DNA from: Cystobacter fuscus DSM 2262
GTDB taxonomy: Bacteria; Myxococcota; Myxococcia; Myxococcales; Myxococcaceae
Assembly (NCBI RefSeq): GCF_000335475.2
Contig: NZ_ANAH02000017.1
Location: 1-64,000 of the forward strand
Reading direction: 5' to 3'
Length of the DNA: 64,000 nucleotides
The position numbers and the translations under genes were made by a program. Positions within the stretch are counted from its first letter, which is position 1, and every line of letters begins with the position of its first letter. Below are positions 8,285 through 16,591 of the stretch, piece by piece. Below the pieces are notes generated by a model. The model saw only the letters and a program-made list of their open reading frames with translations. It was not told the origin of the DNA and did no database searches.

Positions 8285-8626
8285 ATGAAGAGCATATTCG
8301 CTGGTGTGAGCATGCTGATGTTGGGAGTGGCACTCGCGGCGGGGTGTGGTGGTCCCCAGGACAGTCGAGAGGAGGCTCAGACCCCTGCCCCCGAGCAGAC
8401 CCAGGTTCCTGCGGACTCGACCACCCCTTCAGAAGCGCTTCCGCCCTGGGCTCAAGAACAAACGGGAAAGGTGGGGGAACTCGCGGCTTGCTGCTACGTC
8501 AAGTGCTCGAAGTGGCACGGCCCATTCAAGGATGTTGTCTACAACAACTGCACGAATTACGGCAGGTACTGGTGCAAGCAGCAGGGCGGTGGTGCTTTCT
8601 CGGAGGCCAAGTGGGATAACTGCTGA
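8285..8626 (+). CDS. Small Cys-rich lipoprotein
   Basis: 113-residue exported lipoprotein. The signal peptide MKSIFAGVSMLMLGVALAAG ends in a lipobox (LAAGC). A Pro/Thr/Glu/Gln-rich linker of about 40 residues (QTPAPEQTQVPADSTTP) follows. The C-terminal 45 residues contain six cysteines (CC, KC, NNC, WC, DNC) with many Trp/Tyr/Lys residues, and probably form a disulfide-stabilised mini-domain. I start at ATG 8285 (GAGAGG upstream); an upstream in-frame ATG at 8144 would hide the signal peptide. I do not recognise the domain. It could be a surface-attached effector or a structural peptide; the linker suggests display away from the membrane. Confidence 0.75.
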   Translation: MKSIFAGVSMLMLGVALAAGCGGPQDSREEAQTPAPEQTQVPADSTTPSEALPPWAQEQTGKVGELAACCYVKCSKWHGPFKDVVYNNCTNYGRYWCKQQGGGAFSEAKWDNC

Positions 8627-8891
8627 GTGCTTCCAGTCCGAGCCTCTCACCCCCGAGGCGTCGTTCGGAGGTGGACAAGCCGAGGCCATGAACGGTTACC
8701 CCAGGCCTTCCCAGGGAGGCACAGCCCCACCCGGACTCGTGACGGGACTCCGAGCGGGGCCGTGAGGATTCGAGACAGCTGATGAGGTGCTCGGCAGGGG
8801 CCTGGACCTCGTGGCTGTCTTGCTCCTCAACACCCTGCGGCCTTATGTGGCGCTCCCGCCCGCGCCATGCGCGTCTACCTCGGCGGAGGCC

Positions 8892-9227
8892 TCACACAAT
8901 CCACCAGTTCATGAGCCAGAGTGAGAACAGGAGGCTTGCCAGGAACAGTGGACCCGCCAGACGGAGGCAACGCTTGACCCATGGACGCAGGTCCACTCGA
9001 GTCTCGAGCCACGCGACCCCGAGCACGAGGAGGCCAATGCCCCAGCCAAGCCCACCTCGCAGCGACTCCCCCGTCCAGATCAACAAGTGCACCGGCAAAC
9101 CATCAACGGTGAACCCAAGCTTGAAGACGAGCGGAATGGCTCCCTGGCAAAGCAGCCACAGCAGGAGCAGGTGCACGGCCATCTCGACGCTGACATCCAA
9201 CCGAAGCAATCGTCGCATCAGGTTCAC
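8892..9227 (-). CDS. Small membrane protein
   Basis: 111-residue protein with three hydrophobic helices (about residues 15-38, 52-75 and 88-110) joined by short charged loops (LETRVDLRPWVKRCLR). The start is GTG 9227; an in-frame ATG at 9218 would give MRRLLRLDVS and is nearly as good. No family is recognised. It stands alone between the lipoprotein and the Mpo1-like gene. Confidence 0.55.
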   Translation of the reverse strand: MNLMRRLLRLDVSVEMAVHLLLLWLLCQGAIPLVFKLGFTVDGLPVHLLIWTGESLRGGLGWGIGLLVLGVAWLETRVDLRPWVKRCLRLAGPLFLASLLFSLWLMNWWIV

Positions 9228-9352
9228 CTCACGGCCATGACCGTGTCAGGGGTGGAGATGCTCGCCCAAGCCCGGCACATGATACGGCATCCCCGGCCCT
9301 CGAACTCCCACCATGGTTTCTCGTCCGATGCGCGCCTGGGCGCGCCGCGGCC

Positions 9353-9880
9353 CTACGTGCGGGCCTCGTTCCCGCGACGGATACAGGTCGGCCCCGCCCG
9401 CGCCTCCACCTCGCGGCGCACTTCGTCCCGCAGCCCCAAGAAGAAGCCCAGCTCGGCGACGACGAACAGGGGCCCGACGATCAGCCCGATGAGGTCATCG
9501 ACGAAGGCCGGCTTGCGACCCTCGTAGTAGTGCCCGACGAACTGGATGATCCACCCGACGACGAACAGGCCCACCCCCGCGCTCAGCCAGGTGGCCGTGG
9601 CCTGGGTGGCCAACACCTGACCGAACCACAGCGCTCCCCCCAGCAGCAGGGTCATGACCAGACCGTAGCGTCCGTCGAGCCTCCAGTAGAAGAGCGCCGA
9701 CGCGAGGCTGAAGACCATGGCCGGTGAGAGCACCACCCCGAGCACCTCGAAGCCGGGGCGAGACAACAGGGTGGCGACGCCCAGCAAGATCATCGGAATG
9801 CCGACGAAGTGCGTGGCGATGTTGCGACGGTCGCGGTGATAGGCCGCGTATTGAGCGAGATGATCCACCAGCGTCTTCAT
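9353..9880 (-). CDS. Mpo1-like (DUF962) membrane protein
   Basis: 175-residue membrane protein of the Mpo1/YGL010w (DUF962) family. It shows the typical N-terminal pattern MKTLVDHLAQYAAYHRDRRN with HFVGIP, then four hydrophobic segments and the conserved HYYEGRKPAFVDDLIGLIVGP motif near residue 130. In yeast Mpo1 is an Fe(II) dioxygenase in fatty-acid alpha-oxidation that depends on paired histidines; the conserved His residues (AAYHRD, THFVG, GHYYEG) are present here. ATG 9880 has a GAGGAG ribosome site. It is transcribed divergently from a Crp/Fnr regulator, with a palindrome between them, so it is a plausible target of that regulator. Confidence 0.85.
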   Translation of the reverse strand: MKTLVDHLAQYAAYHRDRRNIATHFVGIPMILLGVATLLSRPGFEVLGVVLSPAMVFSLASALFYWRLDGRYGLVMTLLLGGALWFGQVLATQATATWLSAGVGLFVVGWIIQFVGHYYEGRKPAFVDDLIGLIVGPLFVVAELGFFLGLRDEVRREVEARAGPTCIRRGNEART

Positions 9881-9936
9881 GTAGGCTCTCCTCGGTTGTT
9901 CGAGCCCCCATGATGGCCCCAGGCGCTGCCCGGGTC

Positions 9937-9952
9937 TGTCGGGTAACCGACA
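9937..9952. promoter_or_regulatory. Palindromic operator between Mpo1-like and Crp/Fnr genes
   Basis: TGTCGG-GTAA-CCGACA is a perfect 6-bp dyad with a 4-bp spacer in the 94-bp divergent intergenic region. The size and symmetry suit a Crp/Fnr dimer (compare TGTGA-n6-TCACA), so it may mediate autoregulation and control of the Mpo1-like gene. Confidence 0.55.
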
Positions 9953-9974
9953 AGGTTGTTTCCCCGAGCACAGA

Positions 9975-10679
9975 ATGTCAGACGAGCGCGTGCAGGCCTG
10001 GCGGCCCCTCATCCTCAGCGGTCGCTGGTTCCAGGAAATTCCCGAGGAGCTGAGGGCCCGATTGCTCGACGCGGCCGTGGTGCGCCAGTTGCGCTCTGGC
10101 CAGCGGCTGTTCTCACGCGGAGACCGGCCCTGCGGCCTGTATTGCGTGGTCGAAGGCGCCGTCCGCATCAGTGGGGTGAGCGAGAGCGGCAAGGAAGCGC
10201 TGCTGATGCTGATGGAGCCGCCCAACTGGTTCGGGGAGATCTCCTTGATCGACGGCCAGCCGCGCACCCACGATGCCGTCGCCGAAGGCGCCACCCGCGT
10301 GCTGCAGGTCCCACAGGCGGCACTGAAGACGATGCTCGCCCAGGAGCCGCGATATTGGCGCGACTTCGCCCTGCTCATGAGCCACAAGCTGAGGCTCATG
10401 TTCATCGCGCTGGAGGAGTTGTCGCTGCTGCCCGCTCCGGCCCGCCTGGTGCGGCGCCTCCTGATGATCGCGGAAGACTATGGGAACCTGCACGAGGGCC
10501 CGCGGCGGGTCATCGATGTCTCGCAGGAGCAGCTCGCGCTGATGCTGGCGATCTCGCGGCAGACGACCAACCAGATTCTCAAGGAGCTGGAGGCCCGGGG
10601 CGCCGTCCGCCTGACCTACGGGAAGATCGAGCTCCTCAGCCTGGAGAAACTCCGGGACGCGGCGAGCCCTTCGCCATGA
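9975..10679 (+). CDS. Crp/Fnr family transcriptional regulator
   Basis: 234-residue regulator with an N-terminal cyclic-nucleotide-binding-type beta-roll (residues 25-125; SGQRLFSRGDRPCGLYCVVEGAVRI and NWFGEISLIDGQPRTHDAVAEG), a long dimer helix (residues 130-155) and a C-terminal winged helix (residues 170-225; VSQEQLALMLAISRQTTNQIL). The phosphate-binding cassette is FGEISLIDGQPRTHDA, with Glu-Ile-Ser as in CRP-like proteins, but the RS/RT pair reads PRTH, so cAMP binding is possible, not proven. There are no FNR-type clustered cysteines. Gene position opposite the Mpo1-like gene with an intervening TGTCGG dyad suggests local regulation. Confidence 0.9.
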   Translation: MSDERVQAWRPLILSGRWFQEIPEELRARLLDAAVVRQLRSGQRLFSRGDRPCGLYCVVEGAVRISGVSESGKEALLMLMEPPNWFGEISLIDGQPRTHDAVAEGATRVLQVPQAALKTMLAQEPRYWRDFALLMSHKLRLMFIALEELSLLPAPARLVRRLLMIAEDYGNLHEGPRRVIDVSQEQLALMLAISRQTTNQILKELEARGAVRLTYGKIELLSLEKLRDAASPSP

Positions 10680-10730
10680 GCCAGGCTCCCGCCCACTCGG
10701 CGCCGTCGGCGGGGAGCGACGAAAACGAAG

Positions 10731-10769
10731 CGGCCCACCCCCACCGCGAATTCGCGGGGAAGTGGGCCG
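10731..10769. terminator. Bidirectional hairpin terminator
   Basis: Nested inverted repeat between convergent genes: outer arms CGGCCCAC and GTGGGCCG, inner perfect palindrome CCGCGAATTCGCGG (10744-10757). No U-tract is obvious, so it may act as a GC-rich hairpin for both the regulator and the glucanase transcripts. Confidence 0.6.
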
Positions 10770-10794
10770 TCCGTGTCAGGAGCTCTTCAGACCG

Positions 10795-13467
10795 TCAGGG
10801 CTTGGTCCAGGTGTAGGTCGGGGTGTCGTACTGCGCGCCGTTCTTGTTGTAGGTGTACGAGTAGGTGATCACCTTGCCCGAGCTCAGGCCGGTCACGGGG
10901 AGCTCCCAGCGGCCCGTGGTGTTGTTGAACGTCAGGGTGACGTTCTGCTGCGAGATGCCCGAGTAGGCGTAGTGCACGATGACGTAGGCCGCCGTGAAGC
11001 CCGTGGGCTTGAACCACGAGGTCGCCTGGGTGGCGCTGTTGCTGTCCCACCCGTACGTCCACTCGGTACCCGTGCCGCCCGTGCCGCCCGCCTGCGTGGT
11101 GGCGCTCGCCGTGTTGCTGACGGCCGAGAGGTTGCCCGCCGCGTCCCTCGCCTTGACGGTGTAGCTGTAGGCCGTCGAGGCCGCCAGGCCCGTGTCGCTG
11201 TACGACGTGGCGGTCGAGGTGCCCACCTGCGTGCCGCCGCGGTAGATGATGTAGCCCGTCACCCCCACGTTGTCCGTCGAGCCGCCCCAGGTCAGGTTGA
11301 TCTGGCTGCTCGAGGCGGCGGTGGCCGCCAGGCTCGTGGGCGCGGTGGGCGCCTGGGTGTCGCCCGTGGCCGCCTTCGTGGTCGCGCTGACGGAGGTGCT
11401 GGCGGCCGAGGTATTGCCCGCCGCATCGCGCGCCCTGACCGTGAAGGTGTAGGTCGTGGAAGCCGCCAGGCCCGTGCTGCTGTACGACGTGGTGCCCGAG
11501 GAGCCCACGAGCGTGCCATTGCGGTAGATGTCGTAGCCCGTCACCCCCACGTTGTCCGACGAGGCGCTCCAGGTCAGGTTGATCTGGCTGCTCGAGGCGG
11601 CGGTGGCCGTCAGGCTCCCGGGCACGGTGGGCGCCTGCGTGTCGATCACCGGCGTCCCGGTGCCCGCGAACTCGTTGATGGTCTGACGCATCGCCTCCGC
11701 GGGGGTGTTCGCGTAGACGCGGCCCCCCTGGCCGTTGATGACGTGGGTGATTTCACTGCCGGCCGTGCCGTTGAGCCAGATGGTGGTCATGTGGTGGATC
11801 TTGACGCCCGTGACATTGGGCACCTCGATCGCGTTCTCCGACTTCACGGCCGCGTCGCGGAAGTAGGAGTACACCCCCACGCCCCACGCTTCGTGGCTCG
11901 TCACCGTGTCGGCGACCTTGTACGACGCGTAGCCGTTCACCGTGCCGTTCTTGCTCATCCACGACGACTGGTTGGGCACGTCATAGGGAATCTCGGACTG
12001 GTAGAAGTAGACCCGGCCGCCGTTGCCGTTCCACAGCGTCTGGTACTCGTTGTGGTGCTCGTTGAACAGACCGTACATCGTGACGTTGTTGCCGTTCACG
12101 ACGAGGCCGCTCTTGGTGGGGTTGATGTTCCAGGCGGCGCCCTCGCCGTGGTCCGCGCGCCACAGCCACAGCTGGTCTCCCACCACGTTGTGGCTGTTGA
12201 TCTTGATGCCCACGTCGTTCTTGCCCGCCGTCGGGCCCGCGGTGCGCACCGTCAGGTCATACAGGAAGGTGGGGTTGGCCGCGTGGCTGGCCGAGCTGCC
12301 CGGGGGACCGACCTCCAGCAGGGAGGGCGAGTTGATGGCGCCGGCATCGATGATGAGACCCGCGATCTTCACGCCGTCCACATCGGCCACGGAGATGGCC
12401 GGCTGACCGCTGGTGGGGATGAGGGAGGGGACACCCAGGCCGAGGATGATGGTGTCGGGTTTGGTGACCCGCAGCGTGTCGTTGAGCTGGTAGATGCCGG
12501 GCGTGAAGAGGATGTGCTTGCCGGCGCTCAGCGCCGAGTTGAGGCTGGCGGCGCTCGCCGTGGACGGCTGCGCGATGTAGAACTGATCGATGGAGATGGA
12601 CGTGCCCGGCGTGGAGCCGGCGGCCCAGCTGGGGCCCTGGGTATTGGTCTGCAGGGCGGGAACGAAGACGGCGTACTGGCCGGTGCTGGTGACGTAGAGG
12701 TAGGGCTTCTCCCGGATGATGGGCGTGCGGTCCACCGTCGTGTAGGCATCCGTCGGGAAGTTGGCCTGGCTGGGCGCGTTGATGTCGCCCACGAAGACCA
12801 TGTTCCACACGGCGTTGCCCCAGCTGCCCCACTTGCTGTTGCGCGCGAGCCACTGCTGCTGCGAGCCGGGGAGCACCTGGCCATCCACCACGGAATCGGC
12901 GAGGAAGCCGCCGCTGGCCCAACCGCCAGCGCCCGTGCTGGGATCCACCTGGAAGAGCCACAGTCCGCCCGCGCTCTTGATGTGCATGCGCCGCAGGGGG
13001 GCGGCCTGGGAGACGGCGATCGTGGTCGTGTTGTTGGTGGCGGACGAGGCGTTGATCGAGAAGTTCTCGTAGGCGCGCCAGAAGTTGCAGGTCGCGTTCA
13101 TGTTCGGCATCCAGTAGGCCGGAACGTTCACGCCACCGTTGATGAGCACGTCGTCGGGGTTCTGCCCGAGGCCCGCCACGTGGGTATAGAAGCCCACGTC
13201 GAAGAGGACGTTGTACGTTCCCGGCTTGAAGAGCAGCGCGTAGCGCTCGGTGCCGAACTGGTTGGACTCCATCTGCGTGAAGATGGAGGTGGCCTTGGCC
13301 TGGATGTCGGCGGCCGGCATGCTCGTGTCGAAGACGTAGACATTCGGGCCGAAGAGGGTGGTGTTCGCCGTGGAGACCGCCCCGGCATGGGCACTCTCTG
13401 GCAGGAGCGAGCAGAGCCCCGCCACGGCGGCCCAGGTGGAAACCATAGACGCTACGTTCTTGAGCAT
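10795..13467 (-). CDS. Secreted GH55 beta-1,3-glucanase with FN3 and CBM56 domains
   Basis: 890-residue exported enzyme. A signal peptide ends at AHA near residue 28. Residues 30-610 follow bacterial GH55 exo-beta-1,3-glucanases of the Streptomyces SacteLam55A type: NVYVFDTSMPAADIQ, FGTERYALLFKPGTYN, GSQQQWLARNS, a paired beta-helix (KHILFTPGIYQLN) and the YQSEIPYDVP segment. Two nearly identical fibronectin type III domains (about 612-700 and 701-790) act as linkers. Residues 800-890 match CBM56, a beta-1,3-glucan-binding module, with VHYAYSG, VTGLSSG and NGAQYDTPTYTW. It probably degrades fungal wall glucan outside the cell. ATG 13467 has GGAGG upstream. A LacI-type gene lies upstream on the same strand and a perfect LacI-type operator precedes this gene. 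Confidence 0.9.
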   Translation of the reverse strand: MLKNVASMVSTWAAVAGLCSLLPESAHAGAVSTANTTLFGPNVYVFDTSMPAADIQAKATSIFTQMESNQFGTERYALLFKPGTYNVLFDVGFYTHVAGLGQNPDDVLINGGVNVPAYWMPNMNATCNFWRAYENFSINASSATNNTTTIAVSQAAPLRRMHIKSAGGLWLFQVDPSTGAGGWASGGFLADSVVDGQVLPGSQQQWLARNSKWGSWGNAVWNMVFVGDINAPSQANFPTDAYTTVDRTPIIREKPYLYVTSTGQYAVFVPALQTNTQGPSWAAGSTPGTSISIDQFYIAQPSTASAASLNSALSAGKHILFTPGIYQLNDTLRVTKPDTIILGLGVPSLIPTSGQPAISVADVDGVKIAGLIIDAGAINSPSLLEVGPPGSSASHAANPTFLYDLTVRTAGPTAGKNDVGIKINSHNVVGDQLWLWRADHGEGAAWNINPTKSGLVVNGNNVTMYGLFNEHHNEYQTLWNGNGGRVYFYQSEIPYDVPNQSSWMSKNGTVNGYASYKVADTVTSHEAWGVGVYSYFRDAAVKSENAIEVPNVTGVKIHHMTTIWLNGTAGSEITHVINGQGGRVYANTPAEAMRQTINEFAGTGTPVIDTQAPTVPGSLTATAASSSQINLTWSASSDNVGVTGYDIYRNGTLVGSSGTTSYSSTGLAASTTYTFTVRARDAAGNTSAASTSVSATTKAATGDTQAPTAPTSLAATAASSSQINLTWGGSTDNVGVTGYIIYRGGTQVGTSTATSYSDTGLAASTAYSYTVKARDAAGNLSAVSNTASATTQAGGTGGTGTEWTYGWDSNSATQATSWFKPTGFTAAYVIVHYAYSGISQQNVTLTFNNTTGRWELPVTGLSSGKVITYSYTYNKNGAQYDTPTYTWTKP

Positions 13468-13605
13468 TTTCGATGCCTCCAGGAGGACCGTGGCTCCGGA
13501 CTCGGATGTCGCGCTGTGTCAAACCCATGCAGCGCAAGTCGAGACGAGCTCGTGTTCTCGGAGAGATCATTAAAACTTAATTATCGAGAAAGTAAAGGCC
13601 GCTCT

Positions 13606-13619
13606 TGAAAGCGCTTTCA
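13606..13619. promoter_or_regulatory. LacI-type operator of the glucanase gene
   Basis: TGAAAGCGCTTTCA is a perfect 14-bp palindrome with the central CG typical of LacI/GalR (CRE-like) sites. It lies about 140 bp upstream of the glucanase start, just before an A+T-rich tract (13563-13590) likely to hold the promoter. The adjacent LacI protein is the obvious ligand. Confidence 0.75.
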
Positions 13620-13764
13620 CCTTGTCCCGGACATGTGGACTGGAAAGTTTGAACAGAGAGCGTCGGGAGAGGCGCGTGGAGTCGGGTCCGACCCGGCCAG
13701 ACAGTGATGACGCTCCGCGTAAAGCCATGCGCCCGGCACTCACCGGCGGCGGTCCACCCACCGG

Positions 13765-13779
13765 TGACAAGCGCTTTCA
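13765..13779. promoter_or_regulatory. Secondary, degenerate LacI-type half-site
   Basis: TGACAAGCGCTTTCA keeps the AAGCGCTT core and one complete arm of the operator at 13606, about 160 bp away. It could serve as an auxiliary site for looping. Apart from these two sites, 13468-13838 shows no gene. Confidence 0.4.
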
Positions 13780-13838
13780 GGGGCGGGCGCGGCCGCGGGC
13801 CTCGCGATGACATGCCGCATCATGGTTGGGGAGGGGTG

Positions 13839-14858
13839 TCAGTCACGCCTGCGCAGGGTGGACTCGCGCACGATGAGGCTCAGCGGGAGGTCCGGCTGGG
13901 AGACCGGCTGGCCGTTGATCATCCGCAGCATCGCTTCGCCCACGGCATGGCCCAGGTCGTACGCCGGCTGGCGCACGGTGGTGAGCGGCGGGGTGGTGTA
14001 GAGCGAGCTTGGCAGGTCATCGAAGCCAATCAGCGACACGTCCTCGGGGACGCGGATGGACCTCCTGTAGAGCGCCAGGCGGGCGCCGTAGGCCATCTGA
14101 TCATTGGCGATGAACAGGGCGGTGAAACTCTGGCGCGTCTCCAGCAACTGGTTGAGTGCCATCAGGCCACTGGCTTCGTGGAACTCGCCGACGGCGATGA
14201 GCCGCTCGTCCACGGGCAGGCCCGCCTGGAGCAGCGCACGGCGGTAGCCCGCCAGGCGCTCCTGGGCATCGATGTTGTGCGCGGGCCCGGCGATGTGAGC
14301 GATACGGGTATGACCCAGCTCGATGAGGTACCAGGTGGCCTCGAATGCGGCCTGCTCGTTGTTCAGCTGGATGCTGGTCACCCGGGGGCCTTGCAGGTGG
14401 CGCCCGGTGGTGACGAGCGGCAAGCGTTGCGAGCAGTTGAGCAGGGCCTCGTCGTCCATCATGGAGTTGAGCAAGATGATGCCCTCGACACGGCGCGCGA
14501 CCAGCAACGCCACGCGCTCCACCTCCTTGGCCAGGTTCCCATGACCGCTCACGAACAGCGGCGAGTAGCCTGCCTTGGCCAGGCTGTCCTCGATCCCCGT
14601 GAGTGTCTCGTTATAGAAGGGGCTCGCGATATGGGGCGTGATCACCCCCACGGACATGGTGTGGCCGCGAGCCAGTCCCCGGGCGATCACATTGGGTTGA
14701 TATTGGAGTTCCGCGATGGCGCGCTCCACGGCCCGGCGCTTGCTCTCGCGCACGCGGGCGGTCCCGTTGAGAATGCGCGACACCGTACTCGGCGAGACAC
14801 CCGCTCGACGGGCAACGTCCTCCAGCGTCACCCCGGGCGTTGAACCGCGCTCGTCCAT
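13839..14858 (-). CDS. LacI/GalR family transcriptional regulator
   Basis: 339-residue repressor. The N-terminal helix-turn-helix and hinge helix (residues 10-60) read VTLEDVARRAGVSPSTVSRI. A periplasmic-binding-protein-like sugar-sensing domain (residues 65-330) follows, with SVGVITPHIASPFYNETLTG, FIANDQMAYGARLAL and SLIGFDDLPSSLYTTPPLTT, and ends RESTLRRRD. It lies upstream of the GH55 glucanase on the same strand, and LacI-type dyads precede both genes, so I infer repression of the glucanase relieved by a glucan-derived sugar, plus autoregulation. ATG 14858 is preceded by little Shine-Dalgarno signal, but the open frame upstream is not protein-like. Confidence 0.9.
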   Translation of the reverse strand: MDERGSTPGVTLEDVARRAGVSPSTVSRILNGTARVRESKRRAVERAIAELQYQPNVIARGLARGHTMSVGVITPHIASPFYNETLTGIEDSLAKAGYSPLFVSGHGNLAKEVERVALLVARRVEGIILLNSMMDDEALLNCSQRLPLVTTGRHLQGPRVTSIQLNNEQAAFEATWYLIELGHTRIAHIAGPAHNIDAQERLAGYRRALLQAGLPVDERLIAVGEFHEASGLMALNQLLETRQSFTALFIANDQMAYGARLALYRRSIRVPEDVSLIGFDDLPSSLYTTPPLTTVRQPAYDLGHAVGEAMLRMINGQPVSQPDLPLSLIVRESTLRRRD

Positions 14859-14890
14859 GGGGGGCTCATAACATCGCTCCGGGAAAACCG

Positions 14891-14906
14891 TCAAAAGCGT
14901 TTTCCA
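14891..14906. promoter_or_regulatory. Probable autoregulatory LacI operator
   Basis: On the minus strand TGGAAAACGCTTTTGA is an imperfect palindrome centred on CG, like LacI/GalR operators. It lies 33 bp upstream of the LacI start codon. Confidence 0.55.
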
Positions 14907-14926
14907 GGAGACCAGGGAGACGGCCG

Positions 14927-15289
14927 TCAGGGGCTTCGTTCCACCTCGAGCAGCGCCGCCAGGAACAGCGAGTACGTCAGCTCCGCCACCAGTCGTTTCT
15001 CGCGGCGGGCCTGGGTGCGCAGCGCCTTGGGCAGCGAACAGGGCTTGCCCCGCTCGCCCTCTCGCAGCCGCACATAGCCCCGCTCGGAGAACCCGAGCAC
15101 CTGCCACCCCCGCTGACAGAGCGCCTGGCTCAGGTCGTCGGTGAGTTGGTGGTGGAGGGCCTTGGCCGTCGGGAGCAGGCCGAAGATCTCACTCGACCAG
15201 CCCTCCTTCTCCTCGCGCCAGCCCCGCGCGCGCAGGTAATTGGCCTTTCGCGCGAGCGAGAGCCCTCCGACGTGGCGCTCGAGCTTCAT
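14927..15289 (-). CDS. Conserved hypothetical protein coupled to YaeQ
   Basis: 120-residue soluble, basic protein (MKLERHVGGLSLARKANYLR at the start, ending LFLAALLEVERSP). I do not recognise a domain; QRGWQVLGFSERGYVRLREGE could be a small beta-hairpin nucleic-acid or ligand-binding element. Its ATG overlaps the YaeQ stop codon by 4 bp (ATGA), so the two are translationally coupled and probably act in the same process. The upstream in-frame start at 15334 lies inside yaeQ and is rejected. Confidence 0.65.
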   Translation of the reverse strand: MKLERHVGGLSLARKANYLRARGWREEKEGWSSEIFGLLPTAKALHHQLTDDLSQALCQRGWQVLGFSERGYVRLREGERGKPCSLPKALRTQARREKRLVAELTYSLFLAALLEVERSP

Positions 15290-15837
15290 GGGGTGGCGCG
15301 GGTGAGCGGACCGTCGAAGCTCTGCCCCTCGCATTCGACATAGGCGTGGTCGCCGACGAAGGTCAGCGACAGCTTGATGCGCCGCGAGTCGAACTGGGAG
15401 AGCGAGCGCAGCAGGTCGGCATCCACCGCGGCGAGCTCGGCCTTCACCACCCGTGTCGCCTTCGCCTCACGGGCCTCGACGAGGAACGCCTCCAGCCGCT
15501 GGGCGGACTCGAACATCACGACGACCTTCGCGTGCGGGTTCTGGTCGACGGCGCGCTGGACCTTCAGTGGGTCCGCCTTGCCGACGCGCACCCAGCGGGT
15601 GACGAGGCCCGTGTAGTCGCGGCACTCGATGTCCGGGGCCTCGGGCTCGCTCAATCCCTTGCTGAAGGTCAGCCGCTCCTCCCACAGCCAGCAGAACGCG
15701 AGCACCCGCAGCCATGCGCGCTGCATCGTCTCCGAGGGGTGGCGCGCGAGCTTGATGACGAGCTGCGGCTGGTCAATCGAGCGGTCGACGTGACTCAAGG
15801 CGACCTGGAAGTCGTACAGCGTGGGAGCGAGGGTCAT
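15286..15837 (-). CDS. yaeQ: YaeQ family protein
   Basis: 183-residue protein matching the YaeQ family over its whole length: MTLAPTLYDFQVALSHVDR, LVIKLARHPSETMQRAWLRVL, WEERLTFSKGLSEPEAPDI and a C-terminal beta-strand region. YaeQ has a PD-(D/E)XK nuclease-like fold; the E. coli protein was once linked to RfaH-like suppression, but its biochemical role is unsettled. It is first of a two-gene unit with a 4-bp ATGA overlap into the next gene. Confidence 0.9.
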   Translation of the reverse strand: MTLAPTLYDFQVALSHVDRSIDQPQLVIKLARHPSETMQRAWLRVLAFCWLWEERLTFSKGLSEPEAPDIECRDYTGLVTRWVRVGKADPLKVQRAVDQNPHAKVVVMFESAQRLEAFLVEAREAKATRVVKAELAAVDADLLRSLSQFDSRRIKLSLTFVGDHAYVECEGQSFDGPLTRATP

Positions 15838-15958
15838 CGGAGCCCTTCTCTAACCCATCTCTCCCGCCCCGTCCGGCTCAATCCTGGATACCTCTCCACG
15901 TGACCCGGTCGGGTCCGTCTGATAGCAGGGGCGGCCGAACGGCGGTGGAGGCACACGA

Positions 15959-16513
15959 ATGGATGTCAAAGGCGTCGCGTTCCTGGCTCGGCAACTCCAG
16001 GCGGAGCAGACCTTCGGCAGGGAGCGGTGGCTCGCATTCCTCACCGAGCAGGCGAAGCGGGATCCCGTCTTCGCCCAGCCCGTGCTACCGGTGACGCGCA
16101 TTCCGGTGGATGCCTTCCTGCGGCTCAACGACGCCATGACCCAGCAGTTCTACGCGGGGGATTCGCAGGCCTACTGGAAATACGGCGTGAAGTCCGCCGA
16201 GTACGCGTTGCGCCAGGGCCAGCTCAAGGCGCTGTTCAACAAGGGGGACTACCGGCGCTTCGCGCTGTTCACGCCGGGCATCTGGAAGGGGTACTTCACC
16301 GAGGGCGAGCTGACGGCGCAGGTTCTCGGCAATGTGGCGGAACTGCGAATCACCGGCGTGCCCCGGCCGCACACCTACTTCGAGCTGTCGGTGATGGGCT
16401 TCGCGTCCGGCGGGCTCACCTACCTGAGCGGCAAGGAGATTGCGCACGAGGTGCTCAAGGGCTTCAGCCGGGGTGACCTGGAGGTCGCCTATCGCTTCAC
16501 CCTGCCCGAGTGA
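15959..16513 (+). CDS. Conserved hypothetical protein
   Basis: 184-residue soluble protein with no signal peptide. The helical N-terminal half contains FGRERWLAFLTEQAKRDPVF and YWKYGVKSAEYAL; the C-terminal half is beta-rich (AELRITGVPRPHTYFELSVMG, GGLTYLSGKEIAHEVL, LEVAYRFTLPE). The overall pattern recalls small sensory folds of the V4R/heme-NO-binding type found in myxobacterial paralogue families, but the likeness is weak and I assign no function. Start ATG 15959 has GGTGGAG upstream. It runs divergently from yaeQ and 78 bp ahead of the molybdopterin oxidase gene. Confidence 0.7.
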   Translation: MDVKGVAFLARQLQAEQTFGRERWLAFLTEQAKRDPVFAQPVLPVTRIPVDAFLRLNDAMTQQFYAGDSQAYWKYGVKSAEYALRQGQLKALFNKGDYRRFALFTPGIWKGYFTEGELTAQVLGNVAELRITGVPRPHTYFELSVMGFASGGLTYLSGKEIAHEVLKGFSRGDLEVAYRFTLPE

Positions 16514-16591
16514 GGGGTCGTCGCCATACCCCCTGGGTGCGCTCTCTCGTCTGGTAGAGTCCTCCGGAGTCGTACACCTCCTGGAGACCTC

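Noticed and set aside
10762-13608. 948-codon plus-strand frame over the glucanase
   Set aside because: Antisense shadow; the minus strand carries clear GH55, FN3 and CBM56 domains with a signal peptide and SD.
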